A program made the position numbers and the translations under genes. Shown piece by piece: positions 22,608 through 30,086 of a stretch of 39,551 bases of DNA. Within the stretch, counting starts at the first letter, position 1. Each line of letters starts with the position of its first letter. The notes under the pieces are model-generated. The model saw only the letters and a list, made by a program, of their open reading frames with translations. It searched no databases and was not told the origin of the DNA. The stretch comes from an uncultured bacterium (GTDB lineage Bacteria; Cyanobacteriota; Vampirovibrionia; Gastranaerophilales; Gastranaerophilaceae): assembly GCA_900547585.1 (NCBI GenBank), contig URHD01000009.1:1-39551 (forward strand). The letters run 5' to 3'.

Positions 22608-23006
22608 TCAGGGCTGAGGACAGTTTTTTTTCACGAACAAATCCGCTGTTTTCATTGTCCAGACGGAAATTCCGTACTTTTTTGCAACAGAGTTTACACG
22701 GGCGAGATATTTCTGGTCTTTTTGCGGGTTTTCCATAATCAGCACTATTCCGGGGGTTTTTCCGGTTACAATCGAATAATAGAGCGCCTGACCGATGGAT
22801 TCTGCCCATTTTGCTGCAAAGTCGAATTCAATTGCATGCGTTTTTGTCAGGCAGTCCACCCTTGCTTTATCAAAAAGGATAACTTCCTGACTTCCGCCGT
22901 TTATTTTGCACCAGTGCTGCTGGTAGGTTTTTTCGGGATAGCAATGCGCGCCAAACGCGCAAAGTCCTGCCGCGTAAAAACACAGCAATGTCATAAATCT
23001 CTTCAT
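22608..23006 (-). CDS. Exported protein with PD-(D/E)XK-like nuclease motif
   Basis: The 132-residue protein has a signal peptide (about residues 1-20) and cysteines near residues 22, 33, 52 and 129. The core A-R-V-D-C-L-T-x-T-H-A-I-E-F-D-F-A-x-K-W, then I-G-Q-A-L-Y-Y-S and P-G-I-V-L-I-M-E, has the Asp and Glu-x-Asp spacing and following helix and strands of the PD-(D/E)XK fold. I recall a conserved exported family of this kind with unproven activity. The start is the ATG at 23006, with a weak GGTG upstream. It is divergent from rnpB. Nuclease function is a hypothesis. Confidence 0.7.
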   Translation of the reverse strand: MKRFMTLLCFYAAGLCAFGAHCYPEKTYQQHWCKINGGSQEVILFDKARVDCLTKTHAIEFDFAAKWAESIGQALYYSIVTGKTPGIVLIMENPQKDQKYLARVNSVAKKYGISVWTMKTADLFVKKNCPQP

Positions 23007-23138
23007 GTTACACCATTTTTATCGGTTCAATAATACTAAAATACGCTTTCTGTGCCTATTACACAGTCGGGTATTTTATATTACCCACCCGGGTAGTTTT
23101 TATTTGCACACCGGAGGTTTTTGATAGAAAATAATTGT

Positions 23139-23474
23139 AAGAGCAGCCGGATAATCGCGCAAACCATCGATTTGTGAGGAAAGTCCGGGCATCCGAGGAC
23201 AAATCGCCGGATAACGTCCGGTGCGGGCGACCGCGAGGATAGTGCCACAGAGATACACCGCCTATGTGCGCAAGCGCAGGTAAGGGTGCAATAGTGAGGT
23301 AAGAGCTCACTGGCGGTATTGAGAAATACCGTTCAGGTAAACCCCGATTGGATGCAAGATTGAACTAAAGGTTAAGGCTGTCCGCCGTCTTTTAACAAAT
23401 CGCTAAAGCTCACGGGTAACCGTGCGCGCAGACAGATGATTATCTAAAACAGAACCCGGCTTACGGGCTGCTCT
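23139..23474 (+). ncRNA. rnpB: RNase P RNA, bacterial type A
   Basis: This RNA is the catalytic subunit of RNase P, which cuts tRNA 5' leaders. The P1 ends pair (GAGCAGCC at 23141 with GGGCTGCTC ending 23473). The universal GAGGAAAGTCCGGGC follows at the 5' side and AGAACCCGGCTTA at the 3' side, together forming P4. GAGGATAGTGCCACAGAGA and GGTAAACCCC also match. A T-run follows directly after P1, giving termination. A TTGCAC...TGATAGAAA sequence just upstream may be its promoter. Length is about 335 nt. Confidence 0.97.
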
Positions 23475-23482
23475 TTTTTTCT

Positions 23483-23562
23483 TTTTTATATAGGGCGGAA
23501 GATTCATCCAATTTTGTCACGATTATAGTGTTTGTTTAGGGGCACAGCCCCGTCACACGATT
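23483..23562 (+). repeat. Intergenic repeat family C, copy 2
   Basis: TTTTTTATATAGGGCGGAAG, a GTTTAGGGGCACAGCCCC hairpin and GTCACACGAT repeat the order at 8993-9075. It follows the rnpB terminator. The rest of the gap up to ilvD contains AGTGGGAATAATTTAGTGG, a decayed right end of family A. Confidence 0.65.
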
Positions 23563-23685
23563 GTTAGGGGGTTTTCAGGGGGCGGAAGAGTGGGAATAAT
23601 TTAGTGGTTTTCAGCGCAAGAGAGTATATTAGTATAAAAACCCCAACCTGCGATTTAACACTACCAAAAAAACCTAAAATTGTTG

Positions 23686-23691
23686 TATAAT
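23686..23691 (+). promoter_or_regulatory. -10 box of ilvD
   Basis: TATAAT lies 36 nt before the ilvD start, without a good -35. AAAGGA is the ribosome site. Confidence 0.5.
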
Positions 23692-23727
23692 AGACGCACG
23701 CACCAACGCAGGATTAAAGGAAAAACT

Positions 23728-25386
23728 ATGAGAAGCGACAACGTAAAAAAAGGCATCCACAGAGCTCCGCACAGAGCACTTTTGTACGCAACAGGCGTGT
23801 CAAAAGAAGGCATGAAACGCCCGTTCATCGGGATTGCAAGCTCTTTTTCCGACCTCGTGCCAGGACATGCCGGAATGCGCGATTTGGAGCGCCAGATTGA
23901 AAAAGGAATCCATTCTGGTGGCGGTCAGGCTTTCATTTTCGGTGTTCCTGCCGTTTGTGACGGAATTGCAATGGGGCATGAGGGGATGAAATATTCTTTG
24001 CCGTCACGCGACCTGATTGCGGATTGCGTTGAAACCGTTGCGTCAGCTCATCAACTCGACGGACTTGTGCTTTTAACGAACTGCGACAAAATCACACCGG
24101 GCATGCTTATTGCCGCAATGAGGCTGAATATCCCCGCAATAGTTGTTACTGCGGGCCCGATGATGGACGGTTGCAGCAAAAATGAAGTTTTAACAATGAT
24201 TCGCGGCTCTTTTGAAGCAATCGGGAAATTTTCAAACGGCGAAATTACAAAAGAACGCCTCACCGAGCTCGAAGACGAATGCTGTCCGGGTGCAGGCGCC
24301 TGTCAGGGGCTTTATACGGCGAACACAATGGCGTGCCTCACGGAGGTTATGGGCATGAGCCTGCCGTTTTGCGCTACTGCCGCGGCTGTTTCCGCTAAAA
24401 AACGCCAGATTGCCTTTGAATCAGGGCTAAAAATCGTTGAACTGGTTGAAAAAAATATTACCCCCTCAAAAATTATCACAAGAGATTCAATGAGAAACGC
24501 AATCGCAGCTGATATGGCGCTCGGCGGGTCAACAAACACGATTTTGCACCTGCTTGCGATTGCAAATTCGGGCGAAATCGAGCTTTCTTTGGACGATTTT
24601 GACGAATTAAGCCACAAAATCCCTCAGATTATAAAACTCGACCCCTCCGCGCTTCCGACAATGACGGATTTGCACAATGCAGGCGGAATTCCCGCTGTAC
24701 TCAAGACGATGTGGGGTCATACCGGCGAACTAAAAGACACAAAGGGCGTTTCGGGCTTGAAAATCAGCGAAATCGCAAAAATGGCGTGGGCTGACAACAA
24801 TGTCATCAAAACCCTTGAAAATCCGATTACCTCAAACCCCGGTCTGGCGGTTCTTTACGGAAATCTCGCGCCTGAGGGCTCGGTAATAAAAATTTCCGGC
24901 GTTTCGCCTGATTGCCTGACTTTTGAGGGCAGGGCAAAGGTCTTCACCTCTGAAGAAGCAGCAATGGAGGCGATTGACAGGAATAAAATCGCTGCGGGTG
25001 ATGTTGTGGTAATCACTTATGAGGGCCCGAAAGGCGGCCCGGGCATGCGCGAGATGCTTGCGCCGACTTCGATGATTGTCGGAAAGGGGCTTGGCGAAAA
25101 AGTTGCGCTTATCACAGACGGGCGTTTTTCTGGCGGAACGCGCGGGCTCTGTATCGGGCATATTTGTCCGGAAGCCGCGATGGGCGGGCTCATCGGGCTT
25201 GTTAAGGACGGCGATTTGATAAAAATCAACATTCCGGAGCGGAAAATTGAGCTTTGCGTAGATGAAGCGGAGATTTCCGCAAGAAAAGCGCAGTTTAAAG
25301 CGCCGGAACCGAAAGAAAACAAAGGCTGGCTTTCAAAGTATGCTAAAATAGTACAGAGCGCCAGCACAGGGGCGGTTACGAAGTAG
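23728..25386 (+). CDS. ilvD: Dihydroxy-acid dehydratase
   Basis: The 552-residue Fe-S enzyme dehydrates dihydroxy acids in valine and isoleucine synthesis. Signature segments are C-D-K-I-T-P-G-M, the Cys ligand region C-C-P-G-A-G-A-C-Q-G-L-Y-T-A-N-T-M, A-L-G-G-S-T-N-T, G-P-K-G-G-P-G-M-R-E-M and D-G-R-F-S-G-G-T-R-G. I chose the ATG at 23728 because AAAGGA precedes it and the protein then starts M-R-S-D-N-V-K-K-G as in the family; an upstream in-frame start at 23680 would overlap the promoter. No other branched-chain genes are nearby. A hairpin-rich gap follows. Confidence 0.96.
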   Translation: MRSDNVKKGIHRAPHRALLYATGVSKEGMKRPFIGIASSFSDLVPGHAGMRDLERQIEKGIHSGGGQAFIFGVPAVCDGIAMGHEGMKYSLPSRDLIADCVETVASAHQLDGLVLLTNCDKITPGMLIAAMRLNIPAIVVTAGPMMDGCSKNEVLTMIRGSFEAIGKFSNGEITKERLTELEDECCPGAGACQGLYTANTMACLTEVMGMSLPFCATAAAVSAKKRQIAFESGLKIVELVEKNITPSKIITRDSMRNAIAADMALGGSTNTILHLLAIANSGEIELSLDDFDELSHKIPQIIKLDPSALPTMTDLHNAGGIPAVLKTMWGHTGELKDTKGVSGLKISEIAKMAWADNNVIKTLENPITSNPGLAVLYGNLAPEGSVIKISGVSPDCLTFEGRAKVFTSEEAAMEAIDRNKIAAGDVVVITYEGPKGGPGMREMLAPTSMIVGKGLGEKVALITDGRFSGGTRGLCIGHICPEAAMGGLIGLVKDGDLIKINIPERKIELCVDEAEISARKAQFKAPEPKENKGWLSKYAKIVQSASTGAVTK

Positions 25387-25438
25387 AGGCTCCCTGACGG
25401 CGGGCACTGCGGGTTAATTTTCCTGCAAACGACCCTCG

Positions 25439-25580
25439 CTCAATGAGGGAGTAGGTTGGGCTTTTAGCCCAACAGCGCCAGACGTCGGAAGCTGTTGGGG
25501 TAGAAACCCCAACCTACGACTTAACCGTTGGTTGACCCCTCACCCGCTCCTACGGGTCACCTTCTTCCCGGTGAGAGGGA
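25439..25580. repeat. Cluster of hairpin repeats (families B and related)
   Basis: The 264-bp gap before yebC holds TTGGGC-TTTTA-GCCCAA (25449-25473), TTGGGG-TAGAAA-CCCCAA (25490-25519) in opposite flanking orientation, and a CACCCGCTCCTACGGGTC / CCGGTGAGAGGG segment. No gene is visible. Confidence 0.65.
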
Positions 25581-25650
25581 TAATAATTCCAAAATACATA
25601 GTCCAACCTACTCTTACCCGTTGGCAAATTAAAAAGAAAAGGATAAATTT

Positions 25651-26403
25651 ATGTCAGGACACTCAAAATGGTCAACAATTAAACACAAAAAAGCGAAAGT
25701 CGATGCACAAAGAGGCGTGGCTTTTCAGAAATTCTCGATGGAAATCATCGTAGCGTCAAAACTCGGCGGGCCGGATCCGTCTGCGAACTTCCGTTTAAGA
25801 ACAGCGATTGAAAAAGCAAAAGCAGCCGGACTTCCGAACGACAACATAAAACGTGCAATTGAAAAGGGCTCCGGACAGGGCGCTTCTGAGAATTATGAAG
25901 AACTTGTCTATGAGGGTTACGGCCCGGGCGGTGCGGCAATCATTGTCGAAGCCATGACCGACAACAGAAACCGCACTGCTGGCGATTTGAGAAGTAATTT
26001 CACGAAGTTTGGCGGAAATATGGGCGAAACCGGCTGCGTGGGCTGGATGTTCAAGCAAGCCGGCGTTATTACCTTTGATAAAGAGGGTACAAACTACGAA
26101 AAGCTGTTTGAAGAAGCGATAAACGCCGGTGCAGAGGACTTTTTGGATGAAGAAGACGAATACAAGGTAATTACCGCGGTAGAAAACTTCCAGATTGTGA
26201 CAGAATCGCTTGAAAAATTAGGGTTCAAACACAAATCCGCAGAGCTTTCCAGACTTCCCGAAAACACAATCGAAGTGACAGACCCCGCCGTCGCAACCAG
26301 CCTTTTGAAGCTTATGGACAGGCTCGAAGAACACAACGATGTGCAAAATGTTTACTCGAATTTTGATATTCCGGATGAAATTATGGAAAAGGTTTCGTTG
26401 TAA
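25651..26403 (+). CDS. yebC: YebC/PmpR-family protein
   Basis: The 250-residue protein begins M-S-G-H-S-K-W-S-T-I-K-H-K-K-A, the family hallmark, followed by G-G-P-D-P-S-A-N-F-R-L-R, N-I-K-R-A-I-E-K-G and Y-E-G-Y-G-P-G-G-A-A. YebC proteins were long called transcriptional regulators; more recent work links them to translation through difficult peptide stretches such as polyproline. AAAGGA precedes the ATG. It stands alone between repeat-filled gaps. Confidence 0.95.
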   Translation: MSGHSKWSTIKHKKAKVDAQRGVAFQKFSMEIIVASKLGGPDPSANFRLRTAIEKAKAAGLPNDNIKRAIEKGSGQGASENYEELVYEGYGPGGAAIIVEAMTDNRNRTAGDLRSNFTKFGGNMGETGCVGWMFKQAGVITFDKEGTNYEKLFEEAINAGAEDFLDEEDEYKVITAVENFQIVTESLEKLGFKHKSAELSRLPENTIEVTDPAVATSLLKLMDRLEEHNDVQNVYSNFDIPDEIMEKVSL

Positions 26404-26431
26404 AAGGTTTGAGCGGTGTAGAAATTTCTTT

Positions 26432-26455
26432 AAGGCCGGATGAAATTCCGGTCTT
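26432..26455 (+). terminator. Possible terminator of yebC
   Basis: GGCCGGA and TCCGGTCT pair around TGAAAT, followed by a short T-rich tail (TATTGTTG). The weak U-tract limits confidence. Confidence 0.45.
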
Positions 26456-26475
26456 ATTGTTGTGCGGGGAATTTT

Positions 26476-26658
26476 GGTGGGAATCGCTGTGAAAATTGAA
26501 AAAGTTTATTTTAAATCCGCAACCGGCTATTCCAACCCTGCAAAAACCGGCGCTGTCGGGCTGAAAGCCCAACTTGCATAAATTATGGCCGGCTGTGCCG
26601 GAGATGAAAGCCCGATGTGACACAGGAGTATGGTAGAAATAACGCAGTGGTTCCCACC
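26476..26658 (+). mobile_element. MITE-like element of family A with a nested repeat (copy 3)
   Basis: The left end GGTGGGAATC and right end GGTTCCCACC (26649-26658) are near-perfect inverted repeats, and the left ~70 bp matches 17236-17307. The centre differs: about 60 bp of hairpin repeats (CGGGCTGAAAGCCC, GCCGGCTGTGCCGG) sit where copy 2 has a short spacer, suggesting insertion of one repeat into another. Confidence 0.7.
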
Positions 26659-26698
26659 GCAAAAGAGCAGGAGGGGATTTTTGTCCAATGATGCCGGA

Positions 26699-26790
26699 AG
26701 CTGTTGGGGTAGAAACCCCAACCTACATTGATTATGACCGGTTGTGCCGGAGATTCCCGGTTGGAGCCGGGAATGACATCCCGATAAGCC
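26699..26790. repeat. Hairpin repeat families B and G
   Basis: TTGGGG-TAGAAA-CCCCAA is followed by GACCGGTTGTGCCGGAGA and TTCCCGG-x-CCGGGAATGACATCC, matching 25490-25519 and 22081-22150. The 399-bp gap from yebC to the exchanger gene is almost all repeat. Confidence 0.7.
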
Positions 26791-26802
26791 GTCTGACCTA
26801 CT

Positions 26803-27822
26803 TTACGCCTTGAAAAGGAAAACAAGTGCGTACAGAAGATAAAACAAGCCGCATGTCAACAAAATGCCCGCTGAAACCTGTTTTTTGGCTTTCAAATAAA
26901 CAAGAAGCATAATGCTTGAAACAAAAACAAGAACAATGCTGATGATTGAATCAAAATTGAACACCCACGGGGTCAGCAAAATTCCAATCGACGTGGGAAT
27001 GCAGCTTTGAAAAACCATTGCACCGGTAATGTTGCCCAGAGCGAGGGTGTCTTTTGAGGATTTTGACCAGATGACGCTGTTGAACATTTCAGGCAGTTCA
27101 GTCGCCACAGGTGCAAGAAAAAGGCTCAAAATAACCGGATTCAGGCTGAAAACATCAGAAAAGTATGTGATTTGCAGCACGAAAATGTGTGAAAAATAAA
27201 TCAATGCGCCGACCGATAACAAAATTTGCAAAATAATAAGAAATAAACCGTAACTTTTAAAAATTTTCTGAAAATAAAGCTCCTCAAGCTCGCACCCGCC
27301 CTCAATTTCACAGAGTGAACGATTTATTGTCCGAAAAACATAAATTATGTAATAAGTGAGCAAAAACGCTGCAATAAGGCATTTTACGGGGTAATTCCCC
27401 GCAAAACCCGCCAAAATTGCAACAGAATAGCTAATTATAAAAAACCGCAAGTCACGAAAAACGATTTTGTAATCCGCTTTCATCGAAACAGCGCGGATTT
27501 TCATCCCTGAAAAAACCAGAACCGCAACGCCCGTAATGAACATCGCCAGGGTCGAAAGCAGAAAAGGCGAACCGAGAATCGCGCCGATTCCAATGTCCTG
27601 ACCGGTTGAAATGCTTGTACCGGAAAGATATGCGCCAAAAATCGCCACGAGCGGAACGATTGTTTCGGGCAGAGCCGTCCCGATTGCGGCGAGAATGCTG
27701 CCTACAGCGCCCTCATTGAGATTACAGACTTTTCCGAGGTGTTCGATTGCGTTTGTGAACACGACGCAGGAGCCGACGATGGCGAAAAGCATTGAGATTA
27801 GAAGGATTGCGTGGATAAGCAT
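26803..27822 (-). CDS. Sodium/calcium exchanger family protein
   Basis: The 339-residue integral membrane protein shows the two inverted alpha repeats of the CaCA superfamily: G-S-I-L-A-A-I-G-T-A-L-P-E-T (about residues 41-54) and L-A-P-V-A-T-E-L-P-E-M-F-N (about 236-248), each with the ion-binding Glu. Roughly ten helices are seen, with a cytosolic loop near residues 165-185. It should move calcium or another cation against sodium or protons. It is divergent from nrnA with an AT-rich 59-bp promoter region between. No ribosome site is evident. Substrate unknown. Confidence 0.88.
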   Translation of the reverse strand: MLIHAILLISMLFAIVGSCVVFTNAIEHLGKVCNLNEGAVGSILAAIGTALPETIVPLVAIFGAYLSGTSISTGQDIGIGAILGSPFLLSTLAMFITGVAVLVFSGMKIRAVSMKADYKIVFRDLRFFIISYSVAILAGFAGNYPVKCLIAAFLLTYYIIYVFRTINRSLCEIEGGCELEELYFQKIFKSYGLFLIILQILLSVGALIYFSHIFVLQITYFSDVFSLNPVILSLFLAPVATELPEMFNSVIWSKSSKDTLALGNITGAMVFQSCIPTSIGILLTPWVFNFDSIISIVLVFVSSIMLLVYLKAKKQVSAGILLTCGLFYLLYALVFLFKA

Positions 27823-27852
27823 AATTAACCTTAATTTCCGTTATTTTTGTTA

Positions 27853-27858
27853 TATAAT
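27853..27858 (+). promoter_or_regulatory. -10 box of nrnA
   Basis: TATAAT lies 23 nt before the ATG. No clear ribosome site follows, only TAAAGAATAAAAATC. Confidence 0.5.
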
Positions 27859-27881
27859 TTTTTTATTAAAGAATAAAAATC

Positions 27882-28841
27882 ATGAATTATCAATTATTTA
27901 CGGAGACAATCGAAAAAGCGGAAAAAATCGTAATTTTTTCACATGTAAATCCCGACGGCGACACGCTCGGGTCAATGCTTGCGCTCCATAATGTCCTCCG
28001 CGAGGAGTTTTCAAAGGATTCTGTCATGGTTGTTGCGGGCAAGGTGCCCGATATTTATCATTTTTTGCCGGAAATAAAAAATGTTAAGCGTGCAGCAGAA
28101 ATTCAAAACGAAAGTTTCGACACAGCAATCGCAATCGACATTGCCGCAAAAGACCGCATGACCGATGGTTTGAAAATTTTTGAATCCGCAAAAACCACAA
28201 TGAATATCGACCATCACAAGACAAACAACGGTTACGGCATGGTCAATTTTATCAATGCTGACGCATCTTCTGCGGGCGAGGTTCTTTTTGATATTTTAAA
28301 AGAACTCGGCATAAAAATTTCCCAAAATACTGCAATCTGCCTTTACACATCGATTTTGACGGATACGGGCGGGTTCAGGTTTGAAAACACAAAGGCGCAA
28401 ACGCTCCGAAAAGCTGCTGAATTGGTAGATTTGGGCGCAAATCCCGCTTCCATCTCCAGATTTTGTTACGAATCCAAGCCAAAGCCGATGGTTATGCTTC
28501 AGGCGTATTGCCTTGCCAATGCAGGGTTTGCAATGGACGAAAAAATCGCTTATGTAACCATTTCTAATGAAGACATGCGGCGTTTTAATGCTGAAAACGA
28601 CCACACAGAGGGCATTGTCGAGGCTTTGAGACAAATTAACACAACAGAGGTTTCGTTTGTCGCAAAAGAAATTGATGAGCAAACAACAAAAGTCAGCCTG
28701 CGCAGCAAAACCATTGATGTGAGCAAGGTTGCGTCCGTTTTTAACGGCGGCGGGCATACTTTTGCGGCAGGCTGCACAATCAAAAAACCGCTGATTGTCG
28801 CCAAAAACAAGCTTCTTGAAGAAATAGAAAAATTGATGTAG
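27882..28841 (+). CDS. nrnA: DHH-family oligoribonuclease/pAp phosphatase
   Basis: The 319-residue DHH/DHHA1 protein matches NrnA. H-V-N-P-D-G-D-T-L-G-S is motif I, A-I-D-I-A-A-K-D-R-M is motif II, N-I-D-H-H-K-T-N-N-G gives the DHH signature, and the C-terminal V-F-N-G-G-G-H-T-F-A-A-G-C binds substrate. NrnA degrades very short RNAs and dephosphorylates pAp with manganese. The length is usual. The next gene follows 16 bp later, so the two probably share a transcript. Confidence 0.92.
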   Translation: MNYQLFTETIEKAEKIVIFSHVNPDGDTLGSMLALHNVLREEFSKDSVMVVAGKVPDIYHFLPEIKNVKRAAEIQNESFDTAIAIDIAAKDRMTDGLKIFESAKTTMNIDHHKTNNGYGMVNFINADASSAGEVLFDILKELGIKISQNTAICLYTSILTDTGGFRFENTKAQTLRKAAELVDLGANPASISRFCYESKPKPMVMLQAYCLANAGFAMDEKIAYVTISNEDMRRFNAENDHTEGIVEALRQINTTEVSFVAKEIDEQTTKVSLRSKTIDVSKVASVFNGGGHTFAAGCTIKKPLIVAKNKLLEEIEKLM

Positions 28842-28857
28842 GGCATTACGGATTTTT

Positions 28858-29718
28858 ATGGAAATAGTGAACAGTACAAAAAATTACCTTGTAAATCTCG
28901 TTAGACGTGTCATAGTCGATGATTTTCTCGGCATGGCTGCGGAGATGGGGTTCTGGTTTGCTATCGGGATTTTTCCGTTTATGCTTTTTGTGATGTCGTT
29001 TTTCGGGTGGCTTGGGAAAAAATCGCTGATGATGCCGATTATCCATTTTCTGGATTCAGTTGCTCCGAATCAGTCCGTGGGGCTAATAAAAGAGGTGCTC
29101 GAGGAGGTCGTAATTTTCCAAAAAGGCGGTCTTCTGGCAATTTTCGGGTTCGTGGTGACCGTGGCTCTGGCTTCTAATGCGATTTTCGTAATCATAAAAG
29201 GGCTGAATCGCGCGCTGGGCATAGAAGAATATAGGAATCTGATTATTACAAGGATAATCTCGGTTTTAATGGTGTTTATCAACGCTTTTGTGATGTTTAT
29301 TTCCGTAAACCTTATTATTTTCGGCAAAATCATCCTCCAATTCCTTTTGAACTTCATCCACATGAGCGACAATTTTATAAACATCGTCATGATAACAAGA
29401 TGGCCTGTTTCCTTTGTTGTGCTTTATTTTATGGCGTTTTTGAACTATTACATTTTGCCCGCAACAAGAGGGCATGAAAAAATCAAAAGCAAATCCTCAC
29501 TGCCGGGCACGCTGTTTTTCTGCGTATTCTGGCTTTTAGGTTCATGGTGGTTTTCGGTTTATATTAACAACCTCAACACCTACAACCGCGTTTATGGCGC
29601 AATCGGAGCGTTTGCAATGCTAATGGTCTGGCTTTACTGGACGTCTTTGATTATGCTCATCGGCGGGGAGATTAATTCACAGGTTTATAAGAAACTTGTT
29701 AGTGAGCGGGATAGATAA
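28858..29718 (+). CDS. YihY/BrkB-family membrane protein
   Basis: The 286-residue protein has the BrkB pattern: an N-terminal amphipathic part, then A-A-E-M-G-F-W-F-A-I-G-I-F-P-F-M-L-F, six membrane helices, and a C-terminal Y-N-R-V-Y-G-A-I-G-A-F-A-M-L-M-V-W-L-Y-W followed by L-I-G-G-E-I-N, the family signature. Its function is unknown; older naming as ribonuclease BN is wrong. It is 16 bp after nrnA and followed by the two inverted-arm elements. Confidence 0.9.
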   Translation: MEIVNSTKNYLVNLVRRVIVDDFLGMAAEMGFWFAIGIFPFMLFVMSFFGWLGKKSLMMPIIHFLDSVAPNQSVGLIKEVLEEVVIFQKGGLLAIFGFVVTVALASNAIFVIIKGLNRALGIEEYRNLIITRIISVLMVFINAFVMFISVNLIIFGKIILQFLLNFIHMSDNFINIVMITRWPVSFVVLYFMAFLNYYILPATRGHEKIKSKSSLPGTLFFCVFWLLGSWWFSVYINNLNTYNRVYGAIGAFAMLMVWLYWTSLIMLIGGEINSQVYKKLVSERDR

Positions 29719-29747
29719 TTGTTAATCGGATGATTTTTGATTCGGCG

Positions 29748-29870
29748 TTTGCGGATAAAATATCTTATTTTCCGTTCCGATTCCCCCGGGCATTCAACGT
29801 AAAATGCATTATGCAATGTCTTTTGAGCCCTCCTCCATAGTCACTACAAATAAGATATTTTATCCGCAAA
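29748..29870. other. Structured element 1: conserved core in a unique 23-bp inverted repeat
   Basis: Positions 29748-29770 are perfectly complementary to 29848-29870 (23 bp). Between them lies a 77-nt core (29771-29847) that begins TCCGTTCCGATTCC and ends CCATAGTCACTAC. The core is shared with 29922-29999 and, inverted, with 10839-10916, but the arm sequence is not. Inside the core a GGGC/GCCC pair (minus-strand sense) can form. The whole would fold into a long stem with a conserved head. Strand of transcription is unknown; no family is recognised. Confidence 0.75.
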
Positions 29871-29897
29871 TTTTGCAGGACAATACAAACTTTCTAA

Positions 29898-30023
29898 GTG
29901 AAATAACAGGGATTGTTCTTTTCCGTTCCGATTCCTCCGGCTGTTCAACGTTAATTTGCCGGCATTTTTGTTTATAGAAGCCTCCCCCATAGTCACTACA
30001 AAGAACAATCCCTGTTATTTCAC
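29898..30023. other. Structured element 2: conserved core in a different 24-bp inverted repeat
   Basis: Positions 29898-29921 are perfectly complementary to 30000-30023 (24 bp); the arms share no similarity with those of element 1. The 78-nt core (29922-29999) keeps TCCGTTCCGATTCC and CCATAGTCACTAC at its ends. The inner pair is GGCU/AGCC where element 1 has GGGC/GCCC, two compensating changes that support real base pairing. It lies 27 nt after element 1 and 63 nt before the TPR gene. Confidence 0.75.
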
Positions 30024-30086
30024 GCCCTCCCTCCCCAAAAAACTTAAAACTTGACTGATTTACGAAAAAAGGCGATAATTGAAAGC

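Noticed and set aside
23483..23680. Riboswitch or attenuator ahead of ilvD.
   Set aside because: The hairpins match the dispersed repeat family C, also found after surE, and no leader peptide rich in branched-chain codons is seen.
29748..29870. Ordinary intrinsic terminator of the BrkB-type gene.
   Set aside because: The stem is AT-rich, its loop is a 77-nt conserved core and no T-run follows; a terminator would not share its loop with another locus.
29843..29990. Minus-strand reading frame through element 2 (about 48 codons), and a similar frame through the core at 10839-10916, sharing R-N-R-N-G-K.
   Set aside because: Element 1 stops after nine codons in the same frame, and the base-pairing changes fit structure better than protein. 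The similarity follows from the conserved core.
29748..30023. Reading the two elements as a CRISPR array.
   Set aside because: There are only two units, the shared part is inside each palindrome instead of between spacers, and no cas genes are near.
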